This document shows, piece after piece, positions 6,387 to 12,987 of a DNA stretch of 12,987 bases (position 1 is its first letter; the number at the start of each line of letters is the position of its first letter). Both the position numbers and the translations under genes were made by a program. The notes below the pieces were generated by a model. That model did no database searches. It was not told where the DNA came from and saw only the letters and a program-made list of their open reading frames with translations. The DNA is taken from the NCBI GenBank assembly GCA_040217815.1, contig JBEHWI010000066.1, forward strand, positions 1-12,987, read 5' to 3'. This DNA is from UBA5314 sp040217815 (GTDB lineage Bacteria > Bacillota > Syntrophomonadia > Syntrophomonadales > Syntrophomonadaceae).

Positions 6387-8498
6387 ATGCCAAGAATTAG
6401 TAAGAAATTTGCATTATTGCTGGTTCTGGCCATGCTGGCCTCAATGTTTGCAGGCATGGGAATCGCAAGTGCTGATGACACTACCTATGGAACTTATACC
6501 GGAACCTACAAATATGTTACAGCAGACGACAACCGCGTTGCCGGAACCTTCGCCGTTACTGAAAAAGGTGGAGTAGCTGTCTGGGCCGCTGGCGGTGCAA
6601 CAGTTTACGCAAAAGTCACTCTGCCTTCTGGCGTAAAGTATGCTAAGAAAGCCAACGACGCTGGTGTAACACTTGCCAACTATGTAACCACTACCGGTGC
6701 AGCTCCTACTCTTAACGACTGTGACAGACAAATGACCGAGATCGCAGTTGACGCTACTGGTGCTGCTGACACTGTAACCTTCCTGTTCGGCACTGCTGAC
6801 GAATCAGCCCTTAACATTGACGCTGGATTTTCCGGTGACGTAAATGCCACCATCCAGATCTACTCCGTATTGGGCGGCGCGGTTCAATGGGAAGAAAGCT
6901 ACACCCGGACCATTGCCAAGGTTTCAGCTACAGGCGTTACCGTAACCACCGGTGATACTACCACTGTTAAAGCTGGAACTAGCAGAACCGTAGCTGACGT
7001 TATTTTGAAGGAAGCAACTGCTGGAACCATTGCGAACGGTGAAGCCATTAACCTCGTTCCCGATGACACCAGAATTACCTTTGACACAGTTGGCTCTACT
7101 GAAGCTACTGCCAACTTTACTCTTGCAGCAGCTCCTGTAGAAACCACTACCAAGCTGACCCAGACTATTACAACTGGTTCTAGCGCTCAACCTGGTAAGA
7201 TAACCTTTTCGCCTAAACTGAACATTCCTCCGGGAATCACTGGCGACATTACTCTTACCGTATACAGCGACACTTCTGCTTCCAAACTGAAACAGACCTC
7301 GATAAAGGTAGCTACCATTGGCGAAAATTCGGCCAATATAACCAATATCAAAGATGCCACCAAGACTATTTACACTGGCACTGGTTATGGGACGCTTGAT
7401 GCCACCTTTGACATCAAAGCTAACACCGGATCAGTTATTGAGTCAGGTAAGATGATAACAATCGATCTTCCGAACGGAAAATTTGATCCTGCCAATCCTC
7501 CTAACTTAGGAGCTCAGGCTACTTTCCAGTCAGCTTACAACGACAATCATACTGTATGGTATGTTGTTGCTGCTGGTAATCCTACTAAGATATCAGTTAG
7601 CACCATAAAAGTTACCACCGATCCTGGCGTAAACGGCGACATTAAATTAACCTTAGGCGGAGATGCCGGAGTATCTGGTGACGTAGTTGTCGGCCAGTTC
7701 AAAGACCCGTTCACCGCTACAGCCCTGTCTACACCCCAGGTGATCCCCAATGCCATCAACCAGGCCGGTGGCGACATTGAGATTACCGAAGTTGCCGGAA
7801 AGGCTTTAGCTACCAACACCCTGATTCAATTGAGAGCTCCTGAAGGAGTTAAGTTCTCCACTATTACCACTCCTGTAGTAACCGTTGGCAATATGACTGT
7901 CGGCGATAAAACCCTGCTGGAAGAAGACACCGTATGGCAGTTCAAGGTTATCAGCCAGAGCAGCATCGCCAGCACCATCAAGATTTCCGGAATCAAATAT
8001 GACCTCAGTAAGAGCGTTATCGACGGAGACCTGCAGCTGTCCATCAGAGGCGGAGTTGGCACTGTAAACTCCAAAGCCTGGGGCAAAGTAGTCAACGCTG
8101 TAGTTGGATCCATCGGTGCCGTACAGAAATCCGTATTCACCATTGGCGCTGCCAAGATTAGCGTAAACGGCAAAGAAGTTGACGCTATAGCACCTGCATA
8201 CATTAAGGATGGCAGAACCTACCTGTCCATTGTTGATGCAGCCCGGGTACTGGGTGTTAACGATGCCAACATTCTCTGGGATCCTGCCAACCAGACCGTA
8301 ACCCTGCTGAAGGGTGACAAGGTTGTCCAGGTCAAGATCGGCAGCAAGATCCTGAAGGTTAACGGCGCAGAAATCACCATGGACGTAGCTCCCGAAATTT
8401 CTAACAACCGCACCTGCCTGCCGGTAGGTCTGATTGCACAGGCTTTCGGAGCAACCGTAACCTGGGATCCCGCAGCCCAGACCATTACTATTCAATAG
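6387..8498 (+). CDS. S-layer-like secreted protein with tandem beta modules and a C-terminal copper-amine-oxidase-N domain
   Basis: A 703-residue exported protein, probably a major surface (S-layer-type) protein. ATG 6387 follows AAGGAGGG (6373-6380) by 6 nt. Residues 1-29 are a clear signal peptide (RISKK start, LLLVLAML core, cleavage at ASA-DD). Residues about 65-575 appear to be four degenerate modules, each with a hydrophobic strand followed by P-x-G and later a Gly-Asp strand (TLPSGVKY with GDVNATIQI; NIPPGITGDITLTVY; IDLPNGKF with GDIKLTL; LRAPEGVKF with GDLQLSI). Residues about 588-702 are a two-part copper-amine-oxidase-N-type domain (ISVNGKEVD, DGRTYLSI, WDPANQTVTL; then NGAEITMDV, NNRTCLPV, WDPAAQTITI); despite the name this is a wall or surface module, not an oxidase. 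No SLH motif is present. Codons are strongly skewed (GAC, AAC, ACC/ACT, GCT, GGC), unlike the subtilase and kinase genes, suggesting high expression. It stands alone between an ECF promoter and a terminator. The exact surface role is inferred. Confidence 0.85.
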   Translation: MPRISKKFALLLVLAMLASMFAGMGIASADDTTYGTYTGTYKYVTADDNRVAGTFAVTEKGGVAVWAAGGATVYAKVTLPSGVKYAKKANDAGVTLANYVTTTGAAPTLNDCDRQMTEIAVDATGAADTVTFLFGTADESALNIDAGFSGDVNATIQIYSVLGGAVQWEESYTRTIAKVSATGVTVTTGDTTTVKAGTSRTVADVILKEATAGTIANGEAINLVPDDTRITFDTVGSTEATANFTLAAAPVETTTKLTQTITTGSSAQPGKITFSPKLNIPPGITGDITLTVYSDTSASKLKQTSIKVATIGENSANITNIKDATKTIYTGTGYGTLDATFDIKANTGSVIESGKMITIDLPNGKFDPANPPNLGAQATFQSAYNDNHTVWYVVAAGNPTKISVSTIKVTTDPGVNGDIKLTLGGDAGVSGDVVVGQFKDPFTATALSTPQVIPNAINQAGGDIEITEVAGKALATNTLIQLRAPEGVKFSTITTPVVTVGNMTVGDKTLLEEDTVWQFKVISQSSIASTIKISGIKYDLSKSVIDGDLQLSIRGGVGTVNSKAWGKVVNAVVGSIGAVQKSVFTIGAAKISVNGKEVDAIAPAYIKDGRTYLSIVDAARVLGVNDANILWDPANQTVTLLKGDKVVQVKIGSKILKVNGAEITMDVAPEISNNRTCLPVGLIAQAFGATVTWDPAAQTITIQ
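6579..8111 (+). repeat. Tandem degenerate modules in the S-layer-like protein
   Basis: Approximate modules at residues 65-181, 215-310, 350-440 and 470-575 share a strand ending in (L/A)P-x-G, a variable middle, and a strand built around G-D-I/L/V with alternating hydrophobic residues. Module boundaries are by eye and the repeats have diverged too far to show in the DNA. Confidence 0.45.
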
Positions 8499-8517
8499 GT
8501 AAAAAAACAAGTCAGTC

Positions 8518-8550
8518 AAAAGGGCCCGGTTTTGATGACCGGGCCCTTTT
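8518..8550 (+). terminator. Intrinsic terminator after the S-layer-like gene
   Basis: A perfect 10-bp GC-rich stem (AGGGCCCGGT at 8521-8530, ACCGGGCCCT at 8538-8547) with a 7-nt loop, extended by three A-T pairs and followed by TTT and more pyrimidines. It lies about 20 bp past the TAG at 8498 and separates this transcript from the TolC-like gene. Confidence 0.92.
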
Positions 8551-8577
8551 CCCTTAGTTTTCATATATTTTGTAATA

Positions 8578-8606
8578 TTGACCAGCCAGTCGGTAAGATA
8601 TATACT
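8578..8606 (+). promoter_or_regulatory. Sigma-70/SigA-type promoter of the TolC-like gene
   Basis: TTGACC (8578-8583), a 17-nt spacer and TATACT (8601-8606) differ from the housekeeping consensus by one base in each box. Transcription would begin near 8613, about 29 nt before ATG 8642. This gene therefore seems independent of the ECF promoter upstream. Confidence 0.8.
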
Positions 8607-8628
8607 TATGTTAAAAATTTAGCAATAT

Positions 8629-8632
8629 GGAG
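8629..8632 (+). promoter_or_regulatory. Ribosome binding site deciding the start at 8642
   Basis: GGAG at 8629-8632 lies 9 nt before ATG 8642. The earlier in-frame ATG at 8627 overlaps this site and has no Shine-Dalgarno sequence of its own. Starting at 8642 also gives a normal signal peptide beginning MRRALALLL. Confidence 0.75.
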
Positions 8633-8641
8633 ATGGTACAT

Positions 8642-9733
8642 ATGCGCAGAGCATTGGCATTATTGTTAATGGTTGGCTTGCTGGTCGGTTTTATTCCGGT
8701 TTATGGCCAGGCTGATGAAGCAGCTCCTACTCTTACCATAGACCAGGCGATCAAGCAGGCCCTGGACAACCAGAAAGATTTGCGCCAGTCAGAATTGGAT
8801 GTTCAATCAGCCAGGATTGCCATGGACAAAGCCTGGGACGATAACGATGCGGCTTTATGGAAGACCTATAACCCCGCAACCGGCATGTATGTAAGTGTGG
8901 CCACCGGTGCAGATCCCCAGGGTGCCGTATATTCAACCCATTCCACCTGGCTGACTAAAACCAAAAGTTATGACGCAAAAGTAGATACGGTAGTGCTGAC
9001 CACCTATCAGAAATATTTCGGGGTTATTACCGCTATTGACAACCTTGAATACCAGAAATTGACCAGCCAGCAGGATACCGAAAAGGCAAGGATAGCCGGC
9101 TTAAACTACCAGGTAGGGCTGGCTACGGCTACCGAATACGATAAGGCCAAAATGCAGGCCAGCGCCTCGCAAAGCAGTTATACGTCGGCTCAGCAGTCCC
9201 TGGATCAGGCCTATAGAAGCCTTTTACTATATATCGGAATGGCGGAAGACATCAGGCCGGTATTGGACAGTAGATTACAATACACTCCGGTAGAGATAAA
9301 TGATCCGGAAGCCATGATCAGTAACATCGCAAACAACAGTCCGACTGTATATTCCGCCAACCAGGCGGTGGTTCTGGCCGGTGAAACATATGGAATGGGC
9401 AGCTCCTATGACGTTGACGAAATCACCAAGGAGAAGGCCAGTCTGTCTCTCCAATCAGCTGTGGAGAGTATGCGGACTCTTACCAGGTCTTACTATATAA
9501 AACTCAAAGGCTATGAAGATTCTTTTTCCTCCACTGAGTTGGCCTTAAAAATTGCTCAGGACGGCCAGCGAATAACCAAACTGAAATATGACCTGGGCAT
9601 GGCAACCAAAGCGGATTTGATGACAGCCGAAACCACCCTGTCCAGTGCCAGAAACACCTATAACAACTTGATTTTCCAGCATGAAATATACAATATGGCC
9701 TTTAACAAGCCCTGGGCTTATTCTGGAAGTTAA
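8642..9733 (+). CDS. Secreted TolC / outer-membrane-efflux-family-like helical protein
   Basis: A 363-residue exported protein related to the TolC (OEP) family, whose classical members form trans-periplasmic export ducts. Residues 1-24 are a signal peptide (RRALALLLMVGLLVGFIPV, cleavage near YGQA). LTIDQAIKQALDNQKDLRQSE at 31-51 is the usual OEP opening, followed by long helices. The family's internal duplication is visible: 151-200 (LNYQVGLATATEYDKAK then alternating A/S/Q helices) against 311-358 (LKYDLGMATKADLMTAE then SARNTYNN). Residues about 72-112 are aromatic- and Thr-rich and could take the place of a barrel segment. It is shorter than typical Gram-negative TolC (over 400 residues). 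It has its own promoter and terminator, and no membrane-fusion protein or pump is adjacent. In a bacterium without an outer membrane its job is unclear; some Clostridia carry similar genes. Start chosen at 8642 rather than 8627. Confidence 0.8.
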   Translation: MRRALALLLMVGLLVGFIPVYGQADEAAPTLTIDQAIKQALDNQKDLRQSELDVQSARIAMDKAWDDNDAALWKTYNPATGMYVSVATGADPQGAVYSTHSTWLTKTKSYDAKVDTVVLTTYQKYFGVITAIDNLEYQKLTSQQDTEKARIAGLNYQVGLATATEYDKAKMQASASQSSYTSAQQSLDQAYRSLLLYIGMAEDIRPVLDSRLQYTPVEINDPEAMISNIANNSPTVYSANQAVVLAGETYGMGSSYDVDEITKEKASLSLQSAVESMRTLTRSYYIKLKGYEDSFSSTELALKIAQDGQRITKLKYDLGMATKADLMTAETTLSSARNTYNNLIFQHEIYNMAFNKPWAYSGS

Positions 9734-9774
9734 AGGCATTGATCTGGGGGGTAATTTAATATTGTTCCCAGGCG

Positions 9775-9805
9775 GATAGGGCTCCAAGCAGCTCTATCTT
9801 TTTTT
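9775..9805 (+). terminator. Intrinsic terminator of the TolC-like gene
   Basis: GATAGGGCT (9775-9783) pairs with AGCTCTATC (9790-9798), nine pairs including one G-U, around a 6-nt loop, and seven T residues follow at 9799-9805. It lies about 40 bp past the stop codon. Confidence 0.9.
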
Positions 9806-9892
9806 GCAGTAACCGGTAGAAAATCTCTGCGTCGAATCTGACTGAAACCTATTGCTAAAAAAATATTCCCCATAGACCTTAGATGACAATAC

Positions 9893-9926
9893 AAAACCGC
9901 ATTGAGTTTAAGCTCAATGCGGTTTT
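9893..9926. terminator. Terminator of the minus-strand NPCBM gene (bidirectional hairpin)
   Basis: A perfect 14-bp inverted repeat, AAAACCGCATTGAG (9893-9906) and its complement (9913-9926), encloses a 6-nt loop. Reading on the minus strand it lies 22 bp past the stop of the gene at 9949 and ends in TTTT. On the plus strand it also ends in a run of five T, so it can act as a second stop for the TolC-like transcript. Confidence 0.88.
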
Positions 9927-9948
9927 TGGCAAGCTTGCTTGGTTAGCT

Positions 9949-10836
9949 CTAATTCAAGATAGGATTAAGTAAAACAGGATATTTTCCATACGTAGTGTCA
10001 AAAATAATCTTCAGTTGTTTAACACCATATACGTTTACATTGAAATTTACCGGTGTGGCCCCTTCTTTCATTATTGGACTTTTATACAATTCTTTTCCGT
10101 CTCCGTAAATGATCAATCGGTTATTATTGCCATCGCTATCCATGTCATCAGTACCGAAGGAGCCGGTAAAGCTAAAATAATAACCGTTGATGTTGTATAC
10201 CAGATAGGCTAGCGGACCATGTCCATCATCCATTACAAAACCGATACCTTTGTCGTATGTCTTTTTGTTGATTTGAAAAGAACCATTTATCCATTTGTTG
10301 ATTCTCAGCCACTCGGTATTTTTACATTCTACCGGATTGGCAGATGTCAGATCGCCATTGGGTATTATCTCGGGATTTGTCTCAGGTACCGGTTTATTAT
10401 CTATAAGTACAGTTTTTGTCCCCGCGTCCCATTGGACCTTCATTCCCAGCGCATCGGCTACAAAGGCTACCGGCACCATGGTTCGGTTGTTTACAAGCTG
10501 AGCGGGAACATCACCCTGTACTTTTTTTGCGTCAACAAATACCTGGATTTCCGATCCGGTAGGTGCCGGGGGGGTGAATTCCGCCTCCGTTGACGCCTTG
10601 CTGGTTACAACTACGGCCTGAGCTGACTGAACCCATTTAACCTGCATATCCAGGGCATTGGCGATAAAGCTGATGGGCACCATGGTACGGTTGTTTATGG
10701 TCTGGGCGGGTACGTCACTTTTTACTTCTTTCCCGTTAACAATTATGGTAAATTCATCGGCGACTGCCAGTTGGGCGGACAAAACCAGTGTGCCAAGCAA
10801 GATGCCCAAAACTAAAGCCAACTTAAATTTTTTCAT
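9949..10836 (-). CDS. Secreted protein with two copper-amine-oxidase-N repeats and an NPCBM-like domain
   Basis: A 295-residue exported surface or wall-associated protein. ATG 10836 follows AAAAGGAGGT (10850-10841) with 5 nt between GGAGG and the start. Residues 1-26 are a signal peptide (KKFKLALVLGILLGTLVLS, cleavage near AVA-D). Two copper-amine-oxidase-N-type repeats follow at about 29-78 and 96-147, each with NGKEV/DAKKV, DVPAQ-x-x-NNRTMVP, FIANAL/FVADAL and a closing beta strand. Residues about 166-294 match the NPCBM pattern, a putative carbohydrate-binding module: GSFQINKKTYDKGIGF, YLVYNINGYYFSFTGSFGTD, YGDGKELYKSP and VYGVKQLKIIF. No catalytic domain is seen, so binding of glycan or wall polymer is the likely role (inferred). 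It is transcribed toward the TolC-like gene and diverges from the kinase across a 537-bp gap. The repeats are similar enough to show in the DNA. A promoter is not clear. Confidence 0.88.
   Translation of the reverse strand: MKKFKLALVLGILLGTLVLSAQLAVADEFTIIVNGKEVKSDVPAQTINNRTMVPISFIANALDMQVKWVQSAQAVVVTSKASTEAEFTPPAPTGSEIQVFVDAKKVQGDVPAQLVNNRTMVPVAFVADALGMKVQWDAGTKTVLIDNKPVPETNPEIIPNGDLTSANPVECKNTEWLRINKWINGSFQINKKTYDKGIGFVMDDGHGPLAYLVYNINGYYFSFTGSFGTDDMDSDGNNNRLIIYGDGKELYKSPIMKEGATPVNFNVNVYGVKQLKIIFDTTYGKYPVLLNPILN
10472..10718 (-). repeat. DNA-level duplication encoding the paired NNRTMVP motifs
   Basis: Segments 10472-10514 and 10676-10718 match at about 35 of 43 positions and lie 204 bp (68 codons) apart in the same frame. 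They encode GDVPAQLVNNRTMVPV and SDVPAQTINNRTMVPI. The similarity suggests duplication of the domain inside this gene, or gene conversion between copies. Confidence 0.7.
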
Positions 10837-11373
10837 ATTAACCTCCTTTTATGTATGCCATTATTACGCTTACCGGTATTTTTGAGCAGCCAACGCCTCC
10901 TTATAAAAATATTCGTACGAAACTGTGATTATTATTAATATAGGTATAGACTGTTCGACAACTGTTTTTAAAGATATTCTCTCAAAACGTGTGGTTTTCC
11001 TTGCCGGGTAGATTTGGATACCTTAATTATTTTTTAATTTGGATTAGACCATAAATACAAACCGAAAACATTGCGGCGTGTGGTTTTAAAACTCCCGGTA
11101 TGTTCCTATATCTTTAATAACACTTCTTAAATGTAAATTCCCTAAGATGGTACAATTATATCATGATTTGACCAACTGGCCGGTCGAATAAGCAGGGGGG
11201 AGGGTCCTCTGAATGAAATAATGGCCGCGATTTGTTTATTGCGAAATCTGTTCCGTAACGCAGGCCCTTTATCATTTAAACATTTAAAAAGGAATGACCA
11301 TATCAATTGCGAATTGTTAAAGTATTATATGATTCCGAGTGTGCCATTCTTATTAGAAGAGAGGGAATAATTT
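10837..11373. other. Divergent AT-rich intergenic region
   Basis: I see no gene in these 537 bp. It separates the NPCBM gene (leftward) from the kinase (rightward), so promoters for both should lie here, but no pair of consensus boxes with correct spacing is convincing. The best plus-strand candidate is an extended -10, TGG-TACAAT at 11148-11156, without a matching -35. An 11-bp direct repeat CGTGTGGTTTT occurs at 10988-10998 and 11077-11087, and a short palindrome CAATTGCGAATTG lies at 11304-11316, 57 bp before the kinase start. Two short inverted repeats flank the direct-repeat copies (AAAAC/GTTTT at 10984-10998; GTTTTAAAAC at 11083-11092). Confidence 0.5.
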
Positions 11374-12987
11374 ATGAATGAGTGCCCGGCTTGCGGCGGC
11401 GATATTCTTGATGACAGCATTTATTGCCATATGTGCGGGGCCAGCACCAGCGGCGAGCTGACTGGCAAACTAAGCCCGGATTCCATACTTGAAGGGCGCT
11501 ATATCATTGTAAAGACTATAGGGCGGGGCGGTATGGGTGCTGTCTATTTGGCTCTGGACCAAAGATTGGACAACATCCTGGTAGCGATAAAAGAAATGAG
11601 CAGCAACGCGGTGGGAGGCAATCTGCAGGCAGCCATAGCCGCATTTAAGAAAGAAGCCAGTATGTTAACCCGCTTAAGACATCCGGCTTTGCCAAGAATT
11701 AGTGATTTCTTTGCCAAGGGAGAAAACCGCTGGTACCTGGTGATGGATTTCATCAAAGGACAGACCCTGAAAGAGGTCATGGATCATCGGGGACCAATTC
11801 CGGAAACCGAGGTTATTGACTGGGGAATACAGCTTTCTCAAATCTTGCATTATCTGCACACGCTGTATCCGCCAGTTATTTTCCGGGATTTGAAACCATC
11901 CAATATTATGCTTACTCCCGATGGGCAGCTTAAACTCATTGACTTTGGTATTGCCCGGCATTTCCACCAGAGTAATAGCGCAGATACTTCTGCCTATGGT
12001 TCGCATGGATTTGCCCCGCCGGAGCAGTATGGCCAGAACCAAACTGATGAACGCTCAGACATATATGCTCTGGGAGCTACTCTGCATTATCTTTTGACCG
12101 GGATTGATCCCGCGAAAAATCCCTTTAATTTTGAGCCTCCCGGTAAGATGGCCAGGGTGAGCCCCGGGTTGAATGAGGCCGTCATGAAAGCAGTGGCTTT
12201 AAAGCCAGCTGACCGTCCCCAGAGCATCAGTGAATTTTTGAACTTGCTGCTCCAGGCTGCTCCGGACTTTCGGGAGAAAGCAGCGGGTGAAGATGCCTCC
12301 CCATCCCGTAATATTGCCACGGCTTCAAAAACTAGAGAAACCGGCACCGCACCTTCTGGAAAACTAAAACCGGATGATATTACAGTCAGCCTGATGACAG
12401 CCGAGACTATTGAGGCAGGGGGCTTAACCGGCTCAGGCACCGGGGCAACCGGGACCTTAACGCTTGGTATGGAAATGCCGGGCAGGCAGGCAGGTGTGTC
12501 AAATTCTAATCCACCGCCTGCCAATCGGATGATGGAAGCCGATGCTCTCCGGGGACTTCCCGCCAACCCCAATCCCGTTAATGGCAGCAGCCGGGCGGCC
12601 GGCGGCGGCAAATCCCGCAAAGTGATCCTGGCCGCTTGTTTGGCAGCCGCTTTGATCGGGGCCGGAGTTTATGGGTTTGAACACAATAATAACGCAGGCG
12701 GCAAATCAGTTCAGGTCGCTTCAAGTTTTTCCGTCCCCTCAAGTACTGACTCAGCCAACCAATCCTCTAACGCTTCGAATAATGCCGGGGAATTGAACGA
12801 GCAAGTGGTAGATAGACCAGGCGATGTTGCCAAAGAACAACAAAACGAAACCACGCCCGGTGCCGCGCAGTCCGATCAATCGATAAACCCGGCTCCAACA
12901 CCGGTGCAGGGCAGTCAAACCACCTCCTCGGATGCCAATTCAAACCCCGGCTACAACTATTCGGAATCCAATAACAATGAGCAAGAA
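11374..12987 (+). CDS. Membrane Ser/Thr protein kinase with N-terminal zinc ribbon (3' end outside window)
   Basis: The first 538 residues of a eukaryotic-type (Hanks) Ser/Thr kinase; the frame is still open at the last base. ATG 11374 follows AGGG (11362-11365) with an 8-nt gap. Residues 4-21 form a zinc ribbon (C-P-A-C and C-H-M-C). The kinase domain spans about 43-295: glycine loop GRGGMG at 50-55, Lys73 in VAIKE, helix-C Glu94, catalytic FRDLKPSN with Asp172 and Asn177 (Phe replaces the usual His, common in this bacterial group), DFG at 190-192, and APPEQYG near 214-220 ending the activation segment. All key residues are present, so it should be active. A Thr/Ser/Gly/Pro-rich linker follows, then one membrane segment at about 417-435 preceded by basic GGGKSRK. 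The remainder is a low-complexity Ser/Asn/Gln-rich extracytoplasmic part that may continue into a sensor domain beyond the window. No PASTA repeats are seen. Substrates are unknown. Confidence 0.94.
   Translation, partial: MNECPACGGDILDDSIYCHMCGASTSGELTGKLSPDSILEGRYIIVKTIGRGGMGAVYLALDQRLDNILVAIKEMSSNAVGGNLQAAIAAFKKEASMLTRLRHPALPRISDFFAKGENRWYLVMDFIKGQTLKEVMDHRGPIPETEVIDWGIQLSQILHYLHTLYPPVIFRDLKPSNIMLTPDGQLKLIDFGIARHFHQSNSADTSAYGSHGFAPPEQYGQNQTDERSDIYALGATLHYLLTGIDPAKNPFNFEPPGKMARVSPGLNEAVMKAVALKPADRPQSISEFLNLLLQAAPDFREKAAGEDASPSRNIATASKTRETGTAPSGKLKPDDITVSLMTAETIEAGGLTGSGTGATGTLTLGMEMPGRQAGVSNSNPPPANRMMEADALRGLPANPNPVNGSSRAAGGGKSRKVILAACLAAALIGAGVYGFEHNNNAGGKSVQVASSFSVPSSTDSANQSSNASNNAGELNEQVVDRPGDVAKEQQNETTPGAAQSDQSINPAPTPVQGSQTTSSDANSNPGYNYSESNNNEQE

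Noticed and set aside
6489..6512. A third GGAACTT, inside the S-layer-like gene, as an ECF promoter.
   Set aside because: No GTCTAA-like box follows at 15-17 nt.
6489..8495. Copper amine oxidase enzyme function for the proteins at 6387 and 9949.
   Set aside because: Only the N-terminal-type accessory domain is present; there is no catalytic oxidase domain.
7806..8564. A 252-codon minus-strand open frame opposite the S-layer-like gene.
   Set aside because: It results from the biased codons of the real gene on the other strand, and it starts inside the terminator region.
11043..11049. GTCTAAT on the minus strand (ATTAGAC on plus) as an ECF -10 box for the NPCBM gene.
   Set aside because: No GGAACTT-like -35 box lies 15-17 nt upstream on that strand.

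Overview
The window reads as the cell-envelope region of a Gram-positive-type Clostridia/Firmicutes bacterium, possibly of the Peptococcaceae/Desulfotomaculum-Pelotomaculum kind. The reasons are AGGAGG-type ribosome sites, TTG and GTG starts, an S-layer-homology (SLH) anchored exoprotease, two proteins with copper-amine-oxidase-N-type surface domains, a zinc-ribbon Ser/Thr kinase, and roughly 50% GC judged by eye. The genus is inference. I see no rRNA, tRNA, CRISPR array, insertion sequence or prophage gene.

Layout. 1-421 (+): the end of an N-acetylmuramoyl-L-alanine amidase cut by the window edge. 482-4126 (+): a very large secreted subtilase with four beta-rich internal repeats and three C-terminal SLH motifs, ending at a strong bidirectional terminator (4141-4183). 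5803-4195 (-): an ECF sigma factor followed by its zinc-finger anti-sigma factor. 5804-6386: a 583-bp gap with two copies of one ECF-type promoter facing away from each other. 6387-8498 (+): a modular, probably highly expressed S-layer-like protein with a long structured leader, closed by a terminator. 8642-9733 (+): a TolC-family-like secreted helical protein with its own sigma-70 promoter and terminator. 10836-9949 (-): a small secreted protein with two copper-amine-oxidase-N repeats and an NPCBM carbohydrate-binding-like domain. 11374-12987 (+): a membrane Ser/Thr kinase with an N-terminal zinc ribbon, truncated by the window edge.

How they fit together. Almost every product acts at the wall or outer surface: wall hydrolysis, surface proteolysis, surface layer, wall or glycan binding, and transmembrane signalling. 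The most informative signal is regulatory. The motif GGAACTT-N16-GTCTAAT occurs once upstream of the sigma gene on the minus strand (5847-5876) and once on the plus strand (6150-6179) about 207 nt upstream of the S-layer-like gene, with identical boxes and identical spacing. I infer that the sigma factor controls itself and the neighbouring surface protein, so that an envelope signal passing through the anti-sigma factor adjusts the surface layer. I did not find this pair of boxes elsewhere in the window by eye.

Start sites were revised where ribosome sites argue for it: the anti-sigma gene at GTG 5169, the sigma gene at TTG 5803, and the TolC-like gene at ATG 8642.
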